The translations under genes and the position numbers were made by a program. Shown here one piece after another: positions 21,501 through 32,765 of a stretch of DNA of 64,000 nt (its first letter is position 1; each line of letters starts with the position of its first letter). Origin of the DNA: Eublepharis macularius (Eukaryota > Chordata > Lepidosauria > Squamata > Eublepharidae); contig NC_072801.1 of the NCBI RefSeq assembly GCF_028583425.1, positions 58,791,766-58,855,765 of the forward strand, written 5' to 3'. Below the pieces are notes generated by a model. It was not told the origin of the DNA, ran no database searches, and was given only the letters and a program-made list of their open reading frames with translations.

Positions 21501-21714
21501 GAGAAGCCACGTGACAAGGGTCAGGGCGCTTTCTTTCTCCTCCCCCCTTTTAGAACTAGTGGCCTGTAAGGACGTCTGAAGTTGGAAATCGGGGGAGGGG
21601 CGTTTTGAATTTTATTTAGTAGATTTTATCCCTCTTCCTACAAGATTCTCAGCAACGGCCTACACGATTCTCTCCTCTCTTCCCTTTTATCCTCACAACA
21701 AACCTGCGAGGGTA

Positions 21715-22010
21715 TGGTGCTGTGTAGTGGTTAGAGTGCAGGACTAATACTTGGGAGAGCCCGTTCAAATCCCTGCTCTGGCATGGAAGCTTGCTAGGTG
21801 ACCTTGCCGTGTTGGTCTGCAGTAGAACAGCAGGGTTTGAGTCCAGTGGCACCTTAGAGACCAACAAGATTTTCAGCGTGCAAGCTTTTGATTTTCAGGG
21901 TATAAGCTTTGTATCCAAAGAAAGGATCTTTGACACTCAAAAGCTTATATACTAAAAGTCTTGTTGGTTTCTAAGGTGCCACTGGACTAAAATAATAACT
22001 CTGCTTAAAT
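21715..22010. mobile_element. SINE head joined to a Penelope-like inverted pair
   Basis: 21715-21800 is a plus SINE head (GTGTAGTGGTTAGAGTGCAG, TTCAAATCCCTGCTCTGGCA) cut within its body by Penelope-like sequence (TTGGTCTGCAGTAGAACAGC ... GGTGCCACTGGACTAAAA). The motif in the plus half is decayed. Confidence 0.55.
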
Positions 22011-22590
22011 TCCACTCTTCTAGACATATTAGTGCCCCACTCACACAGGTGGACAGAATCAGTGATGTTATCCCCAAAATTTGGGGAGCTGAGGCTGAAG
22101 ACTTACCCAAGGCTACTTGCTAGAGTTTCCAGGTACCTGCCAACGGCGGGCAAACTCCCGGGAGAGTTTGCTGACTCACCAGTGGTCAGTGGGAGGTGGC
22201 AAACTCTCCAAGGCTGCCCACCACTGACAGGCACCCCAGGAATGCAGTGCACAATGACGTTGCCCTCAAGTGACATCGCGCCAGCTACGGGAGCGTTACT
22301 GCACTTTGTTTGGGGCAGATTTGGCCAAATGGGACAAATCAGCCCTGCGTGGAGCGTGAGAGCGCTCCTGTGACTGGCTTGAAGACAACTTCTGGGGGTG
22401 ACATCACTGTGCAGGTGACAGTGTACATGAAGAAGACCTTGCTGCCGGCATAAGGAAAGTCCCAGGGCCCTCCCCACAGTGGATATAGGGACCGGGCAAC
22501 CCTACAACTTGCTCAGGTTGTGGTAGTAGTGGGATTCAAACCAGTAAAGTGCTGACTTGCAACCAACTATTTAACCACTCTGCTACAGTA
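22005..22590 (-). mobile_element. Squamate SINE split by a hAT-like element
   Basis: Left: CTTCTAGACATATTAGTGCC, GTTATCCCCA. Right: GGGATTCAAACCAGTAAAGT and AACCACTCTGCTAC. The two halves match the uninterrupted reverse copy at 25680-25885 on either side of the insert 22121-22504. Confidence 0.7.
22121..22504. mobile_element. hAT-like element (TAGGGTTGCC ends)
   Basis: Starts TAGAGTTTCCAGG and ends GGGCAACCCTA. Flanked by the near-duplicate 8-mers ctacttgc (22113-22120) and caacttgc (22505-22512), fitting an 8-bp hAT target duplication. Confidence 0.65.
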
Positions 22591-22619
22591 ATTCTCCTGC
22601 TATAAAATCCTGATGTTCT

Positions 22620-22995
22620 ACCTTTTTAGGGTTGCTGTGAGGGAGGAGAGGAGAATGATGCCTTGGGTCCTCAGAAGGCAGGATATTAATGAATAAATAA
22701 ATAAATAGGTTAGGCTAAGAGGGAGTGACTGGCATGAGGTCACCCAGCAAGCTTCCATGGCAGAGTGATTTTTAGTCTAGTTTTTATGAACATGAATGAA
22801 ACGAGAGTTTATTAGTTGATACTATTGTATAGTTTTTCCTTCCTCTCTTTAAAAACAATCCTTACAGGAATCTTCTGAGGTAGGTTGAGAGGGAATGAAT
22901 GGTTGAAGATCACACTGAAATGTTCATGGCAAGGGTGAGATTTGAACCAAGGTTCCCCTAGATCTAGTGCCACACTAGTCACAATGCAGCTCCAG
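22620..22995. mobile_element. SINE fragments
   Basis: A plus tail (GAATGATGCCTTGGGTCC, then AATAAATAAATAAATA, 22640-22705), then reverse pieces at 22710-22765 (GTCACCCAGCAAGCTTCC) and 22845-22995 (GATTTGAACCAAGGTTCC). Confidence 0.55.
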
Positions 22996-23999
22996 CTCTC
23001 AATGAATGAGAAAACGGGAAGGGTGGACAATTGTTTATTTTTTCCCCTTGCATTCTGGGTTCACAAGGTGGCTTGCAATCATAAACGTTTTAAAATACAG
23101 TAGATAAGACTGTATTGTATTTACATCCAACACACGCATACCTGAAACCAGGAGTAAAGGTTTATAAACTTCCCTGAAGGGCAGGTTACTGGCAATGACA
23201 GATCATTTCCATGAGCAAACAAAGTCTACAAGTAGTAGTGCTGATTCACAAACAACTCACAAAATCAAAAGTTGCACAGTACTTTTTATTAGGTAATCAA
23301 AATATCCTCAGAACTGTACACCAGCAAAACCCCAGCAAAATTGTTGAGCTCTTGGAAACTTTTTGTCAGGTTGGTTGTCCCATACAAAAAAGGGAGAGGA
23401 TAAACACATTGTTGCAAGGCAAAGCTCATCATCAACTGTTGGGTGCCCTCTCTTCACCATAAGGGAATGAGGGCCAATAGGCCCATGCTGTGCCACGCCC
23501 ATATGAGCTGGTTTTTTTATTACAGAATATGCCCCAGAATTCTCTGCAGTAATCATGAGAGAGCCCTTTGGCAGATGCATGGAGAAAGGGCTGCCTCCCC
23601 CTGAGTAGGTAATTCAAAAAGCACTGGGACAGCCAGGGACACACATGGCATTGCAAATGCTGAGCTAGGTTAGTCTGAGCCCATTGTTTCCATGGATTTA
23701 GAATAATATGCATAATATTGCATTATCAGGCTGCAATCTTTTGCATGCGTTCCTGAGAGTAAGCCCTGTTGAACATAGTGGTGCTTTACTTCAAAACAGA
23801 CAGGCATAGAGGTATGGTGCCATTTTTGTAGCATAAGCTTTGCTGGCTCTTGATTGCACTTTGTTAGCTACAATGACACAAATCCTCAATCAGCAGGGTT
23901 TTTTTTTGCAAAGGTGAGGGAGTTAACCTGGGATTAAACGTCTCAATCTTGTGTTACAATTCTTCTGTTAAATCTTTAAGATGCCACCACAGGACTCTC

Positions 24000-24095
24000 T
24001 TGTCAATAATCTCATTGATTTACACTGTGTAATCCTCCTTGAGTCTCAGTGAGAAAGGCAGACTATAAATAACACAAACAAATAAAAATTATTTT
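24000..24095 (+). mobile_element. LINE 3' tail
   Basis: CTCCTTGAGTCTCAGTGAGA, AAGGCAGACTATAAAT and an A-rich end. The same tail type occurs at 39640-39690. Confidence 0.45.
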
Positions 24096-24298
24096 ATGGT
24101 TACTACAACAAACTAACAAATTGGGCTGCCCCTGCTGGAATTACTTATACATCATAGCTTGAAAATAAAATTGAACTCTGCCCTCTCATAGAGATAGTTT
24201 GTGGGAATAGTTAACTGCATACATCTTAGAAAGTACTAGAGATAACCAGAAAGACCCTTCTCTTTTTGTTTTACTAGTACTGTGTCTGGGCACAAATT

Positions 24299-24535
24299 AG
24301 GCTTGCCATTCTCCAGTTGCGGTTTTTTATTTTCAAATAAAACAAACTTGAAAATAACTCTCCAGGAGTGGCCTGAAGATCTCTCGGAATTACAAGTGAT
24401 CTCCAGACTACAGAGATCAGCTCCTCTGGAGAAAATGGCTACTTTGGAAGGTGGACTCTTATGGTCTTACACCCCACGAAGGTCCCACCCCAAAACTCCA
24501 GGAATTTCCCAGCCAAGAGATGACAACCCATGCAC
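24299..24535. mobile_element. hAT-like MITE (TAGGGTTGCC ends), decayed
   Basis: Begins TAGGCTTGCCATTCTCC and ends GAGATGACAACCCA. The interior GATCTCCAGACTACAGAGAT and GGAGAAAATGGCTACTTTGG is typical of the family, also seen in reverse at 55925-56140. Confidence 0.6.
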
Positions 24536-24779
24536 AAAGTCGCCGCTCGGCACTTCTATTTATTTTAGCTTTCTTTATAGCCCACCTTTCTCACTGAGAC
24601 TCTGGCAGTTTACACAGCCTGAGTCAGTAGAGTTAATATCAAAGACATTTCAATAGACATGTAATAGGGTACATAAATGGAAATTTGCAAAGATTTAAAA
24701 AACAGCAGCAATTCAAATACAGAGCTGAAGAAATGCTGAAACAGCATAAACAATTCCACAATGAAACTTTTATGACGAA

Positions 24780-25260
24780 ACACGGCAGGAAAAGAAACCG
24801 GAAGTTCCCTGGCGGCCGGCCTTGTCACATGACCGGGGTCACCAGTTAATCCCACCCACTCCTTGGGCGGGAAAGTGTCACATAAAATGGAGGGAAAGTG
24901 ACACCCGAACTCTGCCGCGGTTCTTGTCATCACTTCCGGCAGAAACGAAATAAGCACCTTCTCTTCCGGTGTCGAGGCAGGGAGATGCTTCAGCATAGAG
25001 CGGCTCCCGCCCCTCCCATTGAGAACCCCATAGCTGCTTTCTATAAAAACTCATCCTTTTTCATCTCTATGGTGACGCAGAGCTCTGATCACGTGAGAGT
25101 CAGTAAGGGGGACGACACGCCTCCCTCCACTCGCCTGAAGCGTCAAAAGAGAGAAGAAGTGATTGGCTATTGATATAATCACGTGAGAAAAGGGAAGTGT
25201 TTGAACGCTGGAAAACTCAGCGCCTGATGGGAGGGTTTGTCTGTGCAATCCCCGTGAGGT
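24780..25260. promoter_or_regulatory. TATA-less CpG promoter without an identified gene
   Basis: CpG-rich block with ETS-type sites (ACCGGAAGT at 24797-24805, CACTTCCGG near 24931, CTTCCGG near 24963), an E-box GTCACATGAC at 24824-24833, two perfect TCACGTGA palindromes (25089-25096 and 25179-25186) and an inverted CCAAT (ATTGG) at about 25162. This is typical of a housekeeping, possibly bidirectional promoter with USF/TFE-type E-boxes. No coding exon was recognised on either side. Confidence 0.6.
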
Positions 25261-25519
25261 AGTTGGTTTAGCCTCCAGGAGGGAGGGATTCAGTGTCTGG
25301 AGCTGAGGAAGGGGGGGGTGCTGGATAAAATTATATATGTTCTTAGTTGCCTTGATTAATGGCTGTCATTTGAGTTGAAACCTGGGTTCCAGTTTGTTTC
25401 TGTAATCAAGAGCACTATCAAGTCTCTGGCACTTAACGAACCAGAAGAATTGCACTTTACTCCCCCAAAAGTGTTACCAAGGAGCAACCAATTGCTCAAG
25501 TGAATTCAAGGATACAACT

Positions 25520-25630
25520 TGCTTGCTGCAAGAGCAAGATTCAAGTCCAGTGGCTCCTTAGAGACCAAGCAGATTTCTAGGGTCCCAGCTTGCTAGAGTC
25601 AAAGCTCCTTTCTTCAAGATACATTTAAAA
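25520..25630 (-). mobile_element. Penelope-like end fragment
   Basis: GCAAGATTCAAGTCCAGTGG and TCAAAGCTCCTTTCTTCAAG; the ribozyme-like segment is decayed. Confidence 0.55.
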
Positions 25631-25679
25631 GTGGAAGTAAGGAGGGTTTTATCCAGCCAGCTCCTACCCTGGAAATATA

Positions 25680-25885
25680 GTTGGTCTTTAAATACATAAA
25701 TAATGTGCTTATATACTGCTCTTCTAGACATAAGTGTCCCACTCAGAGCAGTGAACAAAGTCAGTGTTATCCCCACAATACAGCTGGAGAGCTGGGTTGA
25801 GAGGTGTGCCTTATCCAAGGCCACCTGCAGAGCTCATGGCAGTTATGGGAGTTGAACCAGCAGAGTGCTGATTCACAGCTCAATC
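25680..25885 (-). mobile_element. Squamate SINE, reverse, uninterrupted
   Basis: CTTATATACTGCTCTTCTAG tail, GTGTTATCCCCACAATACAG body, GGGAGTTGAACCAGCAGAGT B-box end. It is the intact comparator for 22005-22590. Confidence 0.75.
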
Positions 25886-26189
25886 ACTGGATTCTAAGCA
25901 TCTAAGGGGGAAGATTGAGTTGGAGGGGTTGCATGCCTGGTTCTGACTGCTAAAAGGTTTGGACTTGAAGGAATTTCTTAACTTACAATTGTATTTCAAG
26001 TTTGATTCCTAATTTAACCCCATAGAAACCATACAGAAAGAGGTTACACTTGCAGTTTTTATACAGGACTGTTCAGCAGTGGCAAAGCCAGGTCCACTTT
26101 TAATAAAACTCAAACTGCTGTCCTATGCACGCAAATCCTATGGAACTCAGTGCGGCTTCAGAATCAATAGGGATAGGATGAATTCACAC

Positions 26190-26400
26190 AAAATAAAGCT
26201 GCCTTGCGCTGAAGCTATTAGTCCATCAAGGTCAGTATTGTTCTCCCAGACTGACAGCAGCTCTCCAGTGTCAGGCAGAGGTCTTTCACATCACCAACTA
26301 CCTGATCTTTTTGTTTTGGAACACTGGGGACTGAATATGGGACTATCTGCATGCTCTGTCGCTGAAGGGTGCATCCTTCCTGTCCAGGGGTAGCCCTCTT
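26190..26400 (-). mobile_element. tRNA-derived SINE (CTCAGTGGTAGAGCA type)
   Basis: CATCAAGGTCAGTATTGTTC, CAGCTCTCCAGTGTCAGGCA, GGGGACTGAATATGGGAC in the order expected for a reverse copy. Confidence 0.65.
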
Positions 26401-26419
26401 AAAATGTTGCAACCAAACT

Positions 26420-27880
26420 GAAATTCGGTGTTATAGTTCTTTTGTGTGTTCAATGGCACTTACTCCCAGCTGAGTATGCAGAGGACTACAAACTTACTGT
26501 GTTACAAGCTTTCACAAACCAGAGTCTACTTAATAGTCTGCATGAAGTGTGACCTCTGTAATTTGCCTCCTCTGTATTAAGAGAGCTCCGCAACAGGGAA
26601 ATCTTTTTTTAAAAAAACACAACAGGAATAAACATTTCAAACAGGTTTCTTTAATAAGAGAAAAATGCATTTGCTTTAACCACACTGATATCACTTCCAT
26701 GGCTCACACAGGAACCACATTGAACCTCTTTATCTAGACAGAGGGCAGAGTGCTTTCTATCATCTCTAGGTGGTATTTAAGCATCTAGAGAAAATCCCCA
26801 AAATAAATTTTATTCTTTTTAATTACACAGTTCATTTACTGAACTATCAACATAAATTCCCCATGCTTGGAAACAATACACTATTTTTTTTAAAAAAAAC
26901 ACCTCTGTTGACTATTGTGAACATATTTTGCTTTTTGAGCTACAAAACCCAAGCGAACACTGGATGATTAACTGGCACACTTTGTTGTCACTGTTGTGAA
27001 AAAAAAAAGTAAAGTTGCCTCCTTGCTTTCCTGCCACAGGCTCGAGGCTTCTAAACAACTATGTAATTTGCAAACCCAGCAGCTGCTGCGGAGGGAATTT
27101 TGGTCTGGTGTTAAAGGAACACCATCTCTGTCCTTTAAATAGTGTTAACTAGCATAGCACTGGATGTACAAATACTTTACTTCCCCCCCCCCAAAAAAAA
27201 CCTTAAGAGGTAATTCTGCATGGAGGAGACTTGAGGCTGGACAAAAATGGCTTTCCCAAGCCTCCCTCCCTCCATCTGTGAGGCAACATATGCACACAAA
27301 TTTGAAAGCTTGAGTCTCTCAAGGCCACTATCCAATGAACCACATTAGATTAAATTAAGATTGTTTTTGTTTTCCTTATAGAGACTCTGTGCTTCCTTCT
27401 CCCCCCACAAATTAAAACAAAACTTTAAAAATATTTTTCATTTAAAAGTACAAATACTTAAAACAGCACTTTAAAAATATAAAGGTAAGGCACAGACTAA
27501 GAAAAGTAAGGTAAGTTCAAATAAATATACTCCCATAAACAGAGATGCCCCAACCCCAATTTAGGGGCGTCAGTTTATGGAGGGCTAAGTGCATCACCAT
27601 GTGAAAGGTAGGCAGTCATATTTAGATACAAGTCCAATTTATGCCTGTGGTTCCCAATTCACAGGCAACCTCTGGATCAGAGGGAAAGAATGATAAAACA
27701 TAGCTCAGAAAACAGATGGGAGGAAACCTCAAATTTGTTAGCATCACGGGGGAAATTTCTAATACAAGGAAATGTATGTTTTAGAGACTGAGCAGCTGTT
27801 CCTGCAGATCTTAGCCTTCAACAAAAGCATTACTATTCTCCTCCAGCAGAACTTAATATATAATTTCCTAGTATTAGTTA
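26420..27880. other. Intergenic stretch, nothing recognised
   Basis: AT-rich sequence with homopolymers (for example C then A at 27184-27200). No exon or clear repeat seen. Confidence 0.45.
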
Positions 27881-27889
27881 GTCCCTTAC

Positions 27890-28110
27890 TTTGGTGGTGG
27901 AAGGTGCCATCAAGCTAATTTATGGCAATTCCTAGTAGGGTTTTCATGGCAAGAGACTAACAGAGGTGGTTTACCATGGCCTGCCTCTGCAACCCTGGTT
28001 TTCATTGGAGGTCTCCCACCAATTGTTAACCAAGGCTGACCCTGTTTAGTTTCCAAGACCTGATGAGATCAGGCTTACCTGGGCTATCCAGGTCAGGTCA
28101 GGTCTTTTAT
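27890..28110 (-). mobile_element. 5S-rRNA-derived SINE
   Basis: GGAGGTCTCCCACCAATTGT, CCCTGTTTAGTTTCCAAGAC, CTGATGAGATCAGGCTTACC reversed match the 5S intragenic promoter. The non-5S part (GCCATCAAGCTAATTTATGG, GAGGTGGTTTACCATGGCCT) is shared with the other copies. Confidence 0.8.
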
Positions 28111-28349
28111 AAGTCTGTAAGAAAAAATAACTGGCCTCAAAATACAGAACTAGTATTGGATTCACTGATATCAACCTAATTTGGCCATTTATAATTTTGA
28201 TCTGAAACACAGATGCTGCTAGGATGTTCCGTTTCATAGACAGGTGCTCTTTAAATTCAGTCTCTCATTCAGAAATTTGACGTGTTGCCTGAACAGAGGT
28301 TCAGTGTAGCAGAGGTCATGTTAGATCATCTGGCAAGGATGGCATCATG

Positions 28350-28520
28350 CATGTCATATCCTCCCTATCCTGCTTTATCCTCACAAAAATCCAGTGAGGT
28401 AGGCTAATTGAGTGTGTGTGCTGGCTCAAGATCATTTAGCAAGCTTCATGGCTGGCTGGGGATTTGAACCTGGGCCTACAGGGTCCTCCTCTGGTACTCT
28501 TAACCACACCATACTGGGTC
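28350..28520 (-). mobile_element. tRNA-derived squamate SINE, reverse
   Basis: TTTATCCTCACAAAAATCCA body, GGGGATTTGAACCTGGGC (B box), CTTAACCACACCATACTGG head. Confidence 0.7.
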
Positions 28521-28524
28521 CTAA

Positions 28525-29580
28525 AAGAAGTTCACTTTGCATGTGTTAGGAAAATTAGGTGGGACTTAGTGCAGCCTATGTGTGAACAAAAAAAGCACAA
28601 CATCTCATTGTGGGGTCAGAATTCAGTGCCCAGTATAGATAAAGCATACAAAACTTCTCCATAAGACACATCTGGAAGCTCGTGGTGGATGGAGCAGAAG
28701 TGTACGACATAAGGAACAAGCAGAGAAAGGGTTAAGCACACCCCTTGTTGTTTCTCTCCTTCAAAATCACTTGCTCTCCATGTTGGTTTGTCACAAGGAA
28801 ACACTCCTGAGCTTTTTCTTATGTTTGTTCACATGTAACTTGTAGGTAAACACTGAATATAACTCAATATCATTGGTTCTGGATCTTAACACCATGCCAT
28901 GAAAAACTTCACCTGCCCATTTTGGCAGGATTCAAGCCTATTATTACACATCTAACAACAACTGTTGTTACATGCTCCCTGACTTTCCCACCAGTGAGAA
29001 ATTTCTGGCTTTTCTTTGGATGGGAGAGCACCGAAGAGTTCCAGCGATTTTACCTACAAAATACACAAGCAGCAGAGGAAGAATCATTCGCAGAAGGCAT
29101 TAAATCTGCTACCATGCCTCAGGTCCCTGGCAGAGAGAATATGCAACCCAGTTGGTTTCAACTTCAACCAGTCTCCTGTCTCTCACACTCCCAAACCTCC
29201 CAAACCCCATCCCATTTGCTGAAGGAGTGTCATGTCCTTTAACCTTTGATTGGTATGTCAATAAAAAATATTGAGATTCCTAAGCATCAGGAGACCTCCT
29301 CTTAACCATTACAACCCCACTGACGAAACATCCTAAGGACATCCTGGATTATTAGCTTAACAAAGTAATGGTAATAATATTTTATGCTTTTTGAATGTTC
29401 AAAGCACTTCATATACATCATGTGAATGACCCATATGACAGCCATAGAAGGCGAGTCAATATTGTTATCCTCCAACTGCAGATGGGCTCAGGGGCTGAGA
29501 ATAAAACTGCCAGTATTTTAATGCCTTTAATACAAGGCTCTTGTGTGGCAACATACAGAATACAGTACATTTTTGGCTGC
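28525..29580. other. Intergenic stretch, nothing recognised
   Basis: Weak open frames (for example 28922-29242) have no recognisable domain or homologue and no exon-like borders. Confidence 0.45.
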
Positions 29581-29589
29581 TGCATCCCA

Positions 29590-29965
29590 AAAAGGGTATT
29601 GCGGGGCAGGAAAAAGTACAGAGAAGGGTAACCAAAGTGATCATGGGGTTGAAGCACCAGTCCTACAAAGCAAGTAAAAAGCATTTGGAGGGTGCTTATT
29701 TATCAAAAAAGTCCAACTGATGGGGTGACATGATGTACAACATTCTGCACGGTGCAGAGAAAGCAGAGACTGAAACTTTTCTCCCATAATACTCAAAGTC
29801 AGAATCAGTCTATGAAACTGGTGAACAGTAGATTCAGGAACGACAAAAGGAAGAGCTGTTTCACAAAATGCGTAATTGGCTTGTTGCACTCACTGCCACA
29901 TGGCAATGGACAGGTCTATTGGCCATTGGCCTGATCCAACATGGCTACATTTATATTCTTAAATA
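29590..29965 (+). mobile_element. CR1-like LINE 3' fragment
   Basis: AGGGTAACCAAAGTGATCAT, GGGGTGACATGATGTACAAC, GAACGACAAAAGGAAGAGCT and GCACTCACTGCCACATGG follow the order of the widespread amniote CR1 3' region. Coding is decayed. Confidence 0.55.
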
Positions 29966-29969
29966 ACTG

Positions 29970-30961
29970 CTTGCCAAAAGCCATCCAGTAAGTTTGCAGC
30001 AGAGCTGAGACTACAATCAAGGACTTCTAACCCATGGTTCACTCTTAGACACTAAACTAGCTGTCACAGACAGCTTGAATTTAACATCCTCAGCCAGGTC
30101 TTGGTGGTCGCCGACTTCCCCTTGCTGTGGACCCAAACTCAAGTCTTTTTGCCAGGATGTTCTGGCCACAATATTGTACCAGAAGAAGCCAAAGTGGAAA
30201 GCTCATGGTCTGGCATATTCTGTTCTTCCTGCCAGCAGTTTGTGAACTTTCTTGATTTCTGGCTAATAATAATTACAGAGTGCCATCAGGGTATCTAGCA
30301 AAAACAGAAAAATCTCTGCACCAAAAGAGTTTACCTTTTAATACAGATTATGGGAACAACAAAGGGTGCAGTGAAAGTAGAGAGGAGTGGGTGGTAATTG
30401 TTAACAGATACTTGAACAAAAAGAGATAAACCCTCACTGAGTCTTGGATCATCTTTTCCTTGGATCCAAAAGATTCTCACGTTGAACGTCTGAGGGCAGC
30501 CTTTTAACCTTTCAAGGTTAGTTCTCAAAATCTTGCTCCTCAGTTTTAATGGAAGCACTAAAACACTGCAGAGGGATCTTCTGAGAAGCTAACACTGCTG
30601 CAGTATGCGGTGCAAGCCGATTCATCACAGTTCACCCATATATCACTTTTAATTACTGTGAGGTCCCTCGAGGCCTCTTTTGTGGCCTTTGGGGTCTTCG
30701 TGTCCCAGGCTATAGTTGGTCTTCAGTAGGTCTAGAGAGATCAGTTGTGGAGAAGGCACCCACCACTTTGGTTTCTTGTTTCCTTGGCTTATCCCTTCTT
30801 CAGCATCCATCCACTGTACGAACACTATCAGGAGGGTTTAAACAAACACCACCCCTGATATCATTAAGCCTGAGGCTGGGGGAGAAAATACAGTGGTGGA
30901 TCTATCCAAGGTGAAGTTGTGGAGCTCAGATGGGTCACATTCTGCACAGGATCCATCCCAG
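29970..30961 (-). other. Probable SLC6A16 3' UTR and flank
   Basis: Lies directly downstream of the SLC6A16 stop codon. No repeat was recognised and the poly(A) site could not be placed. Confidence 0.4.
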
Positions 30962-31234
30962 CTAGAAGTCCTGTGCATCTTCTGTCCGAACAGGCAGATA
31001 CCCGTTGGTTTGGTGATCAGGATCAGCTGGGCTCTCTTTTTCCAACTCCTCCTCATCTTCTTCCTCACCAGGCACAGATGATATTGCTGGAGCAGACCGG
31101 CTGTCTCGCAGAGCCAACCACTCTATCAACAGCTGCTGGACAAACATGATCGGGATGGGAAGGGCAGCCAAGACAATGAGGCTTATAAGAAGGCCCAGAG
31201 CCCAGGTTGGGTATTCCAGTTGCTGCTTAGCTGC
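30962..31234 (-). CDS. SLC6A16: SLC6A16 last coding exon: TM12 and cytoplasmic tail
   Basis: Acceptor ttcacag; [22 protein letters not shown]12, then an acidic tail ending RTEDAQDF and TAG at 30964-30962. The tail is much shorter than in SLC6A15 or SLC6A17. The 3' UTR runs left; its end was not located. Confidence 0.95.
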   Translation of the reverse strand, partial: AAKQQLEYPTWALGLLISLIVLAALPIPIMFVQQLLIEWLALRDSRSAPAISSVPGEEEDEEELEKESPADPDHQTNGYLPVRTEDAQDF

Positions 31235-32670
31235 CTGTGAAGAGACAATGGCAATCGAAATTAACGGAGCCATTTTGTGAGCCATGGAATATAGACTGGT
31301 GGTCCCAACACTGGTTGCTTATAGATTATGCTGTGTGAAATGGCTACATGTCTGCAGGACTAAGAAAACAATGAATTTGCTAATGACAACTTTCGCTGAA
31401 CTATACTGTGTATTCAGCACCTTTAGCCTGAAATTTCCCAAGCCTTGTTTAAAACAGAGAACACTTGCAAGAATATGTGAAAAAGCTAAAAGGAGGCCGA
31501 AGTTCCTAAGGCCACCTCAGTGGCCCTAAAACAGCTTGTTTCATTCCAGTATGGCACATGTGATGTGCTTGAACCTCTCTGTGAAGTCAGCCTCTTCCTC
31601 CTCCCTCGCAGCCAGCATGGCAACCTAAGAAGCAGCAGCAACCCTGAAACAGCCAAACAGTTGGAGCAGAAGTGCCTGGCAAAGGGGCAACAAGGATGGG
31701 CTACACAGGGAATTCTTTGTCTTGACTCCATATTCCTTTGTTGGGGCAGGGTGTGGGAAGAGAAAAGATCCCTGTGCCGCAAGTCTAGTCTCTGTGCCCG
31801 GTAAACATAAAAACCCATGTTTTTAAAGGTTTGTTATTCAAGCCTTAGAAGGGCAGTGGCCTTTGCACTTTTTACCTTTGGAACCCTCTTTCTGATTTTA
31901 CCCATGTTTAAAGAAACTCCTAAGTGTAAGCCAAGGGAACCCCAATACTTGGCGGCAAAGGATTCCTGAGCAGATTCACATGGGGCTGTGGCCTGTTAAG
32001 TTTCTCTGTAGCCTTCCTTGAACTGAGAAAGAGACCTAAACCGGACCTACTATGCTACTTCAGCGTCACGTTACAGGGGAAGATCAGCAATCGAGGCCAG
32101 ACTGTCTTTCAGGAAAATCTTAACGGTTTTCCTCACTGAGGAACCAAGAAGTTTCTGAGGAGTTCTTCAGAAGAACAGTCTGTAATTCATTATGGCTCTT
32201 GCTTTTGAAAGCAAGGGATGGGGAAGTGGATTAGGCACTGCATCTGTGGCAGTCATTCATAGCCTATTCCAGAAACATTCTCCTTGATGTGCATTAGATC
32301 CTCCACACAATGGAAGAAGTGAAGATCTGTTGGATCAGTCGCAGCTAAGGCAAACCGGCTGTCATTGCTTGGCACTAATGGCTCTTCTTTCTCTGCCCTC
32401 GGACAACAAGACGACCTGCAGTCTTGAGGGGAAAGGAGTAAGGACTACATAGCCAAGCAACTGGCCACCCAAGTGACGAACCTGCTGAGGCAGCCCTGAT
32501 ACGACTGTTTTCCTTGGAGAACAGGGAGATGTACAGGCCAGAAAGGAGGTGGGGTTGGGATGGCATGAAAGGAGATGGGGAAAACAAACTGTGATCACTG
32601 AATGTGAACTGGAGCTTGGGTGGGATGCCACCCTCAGAGCAGGGCTGCGTGAGTGAGTGAGTGAGTGAGT

Positions 32671-32765
<95 letters not shown>

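Noticed and set aside
28922-29242. 106-aa plus-strand frame
   Set aside because: No recognisable family, no splice context, and overlapping alternative frames.
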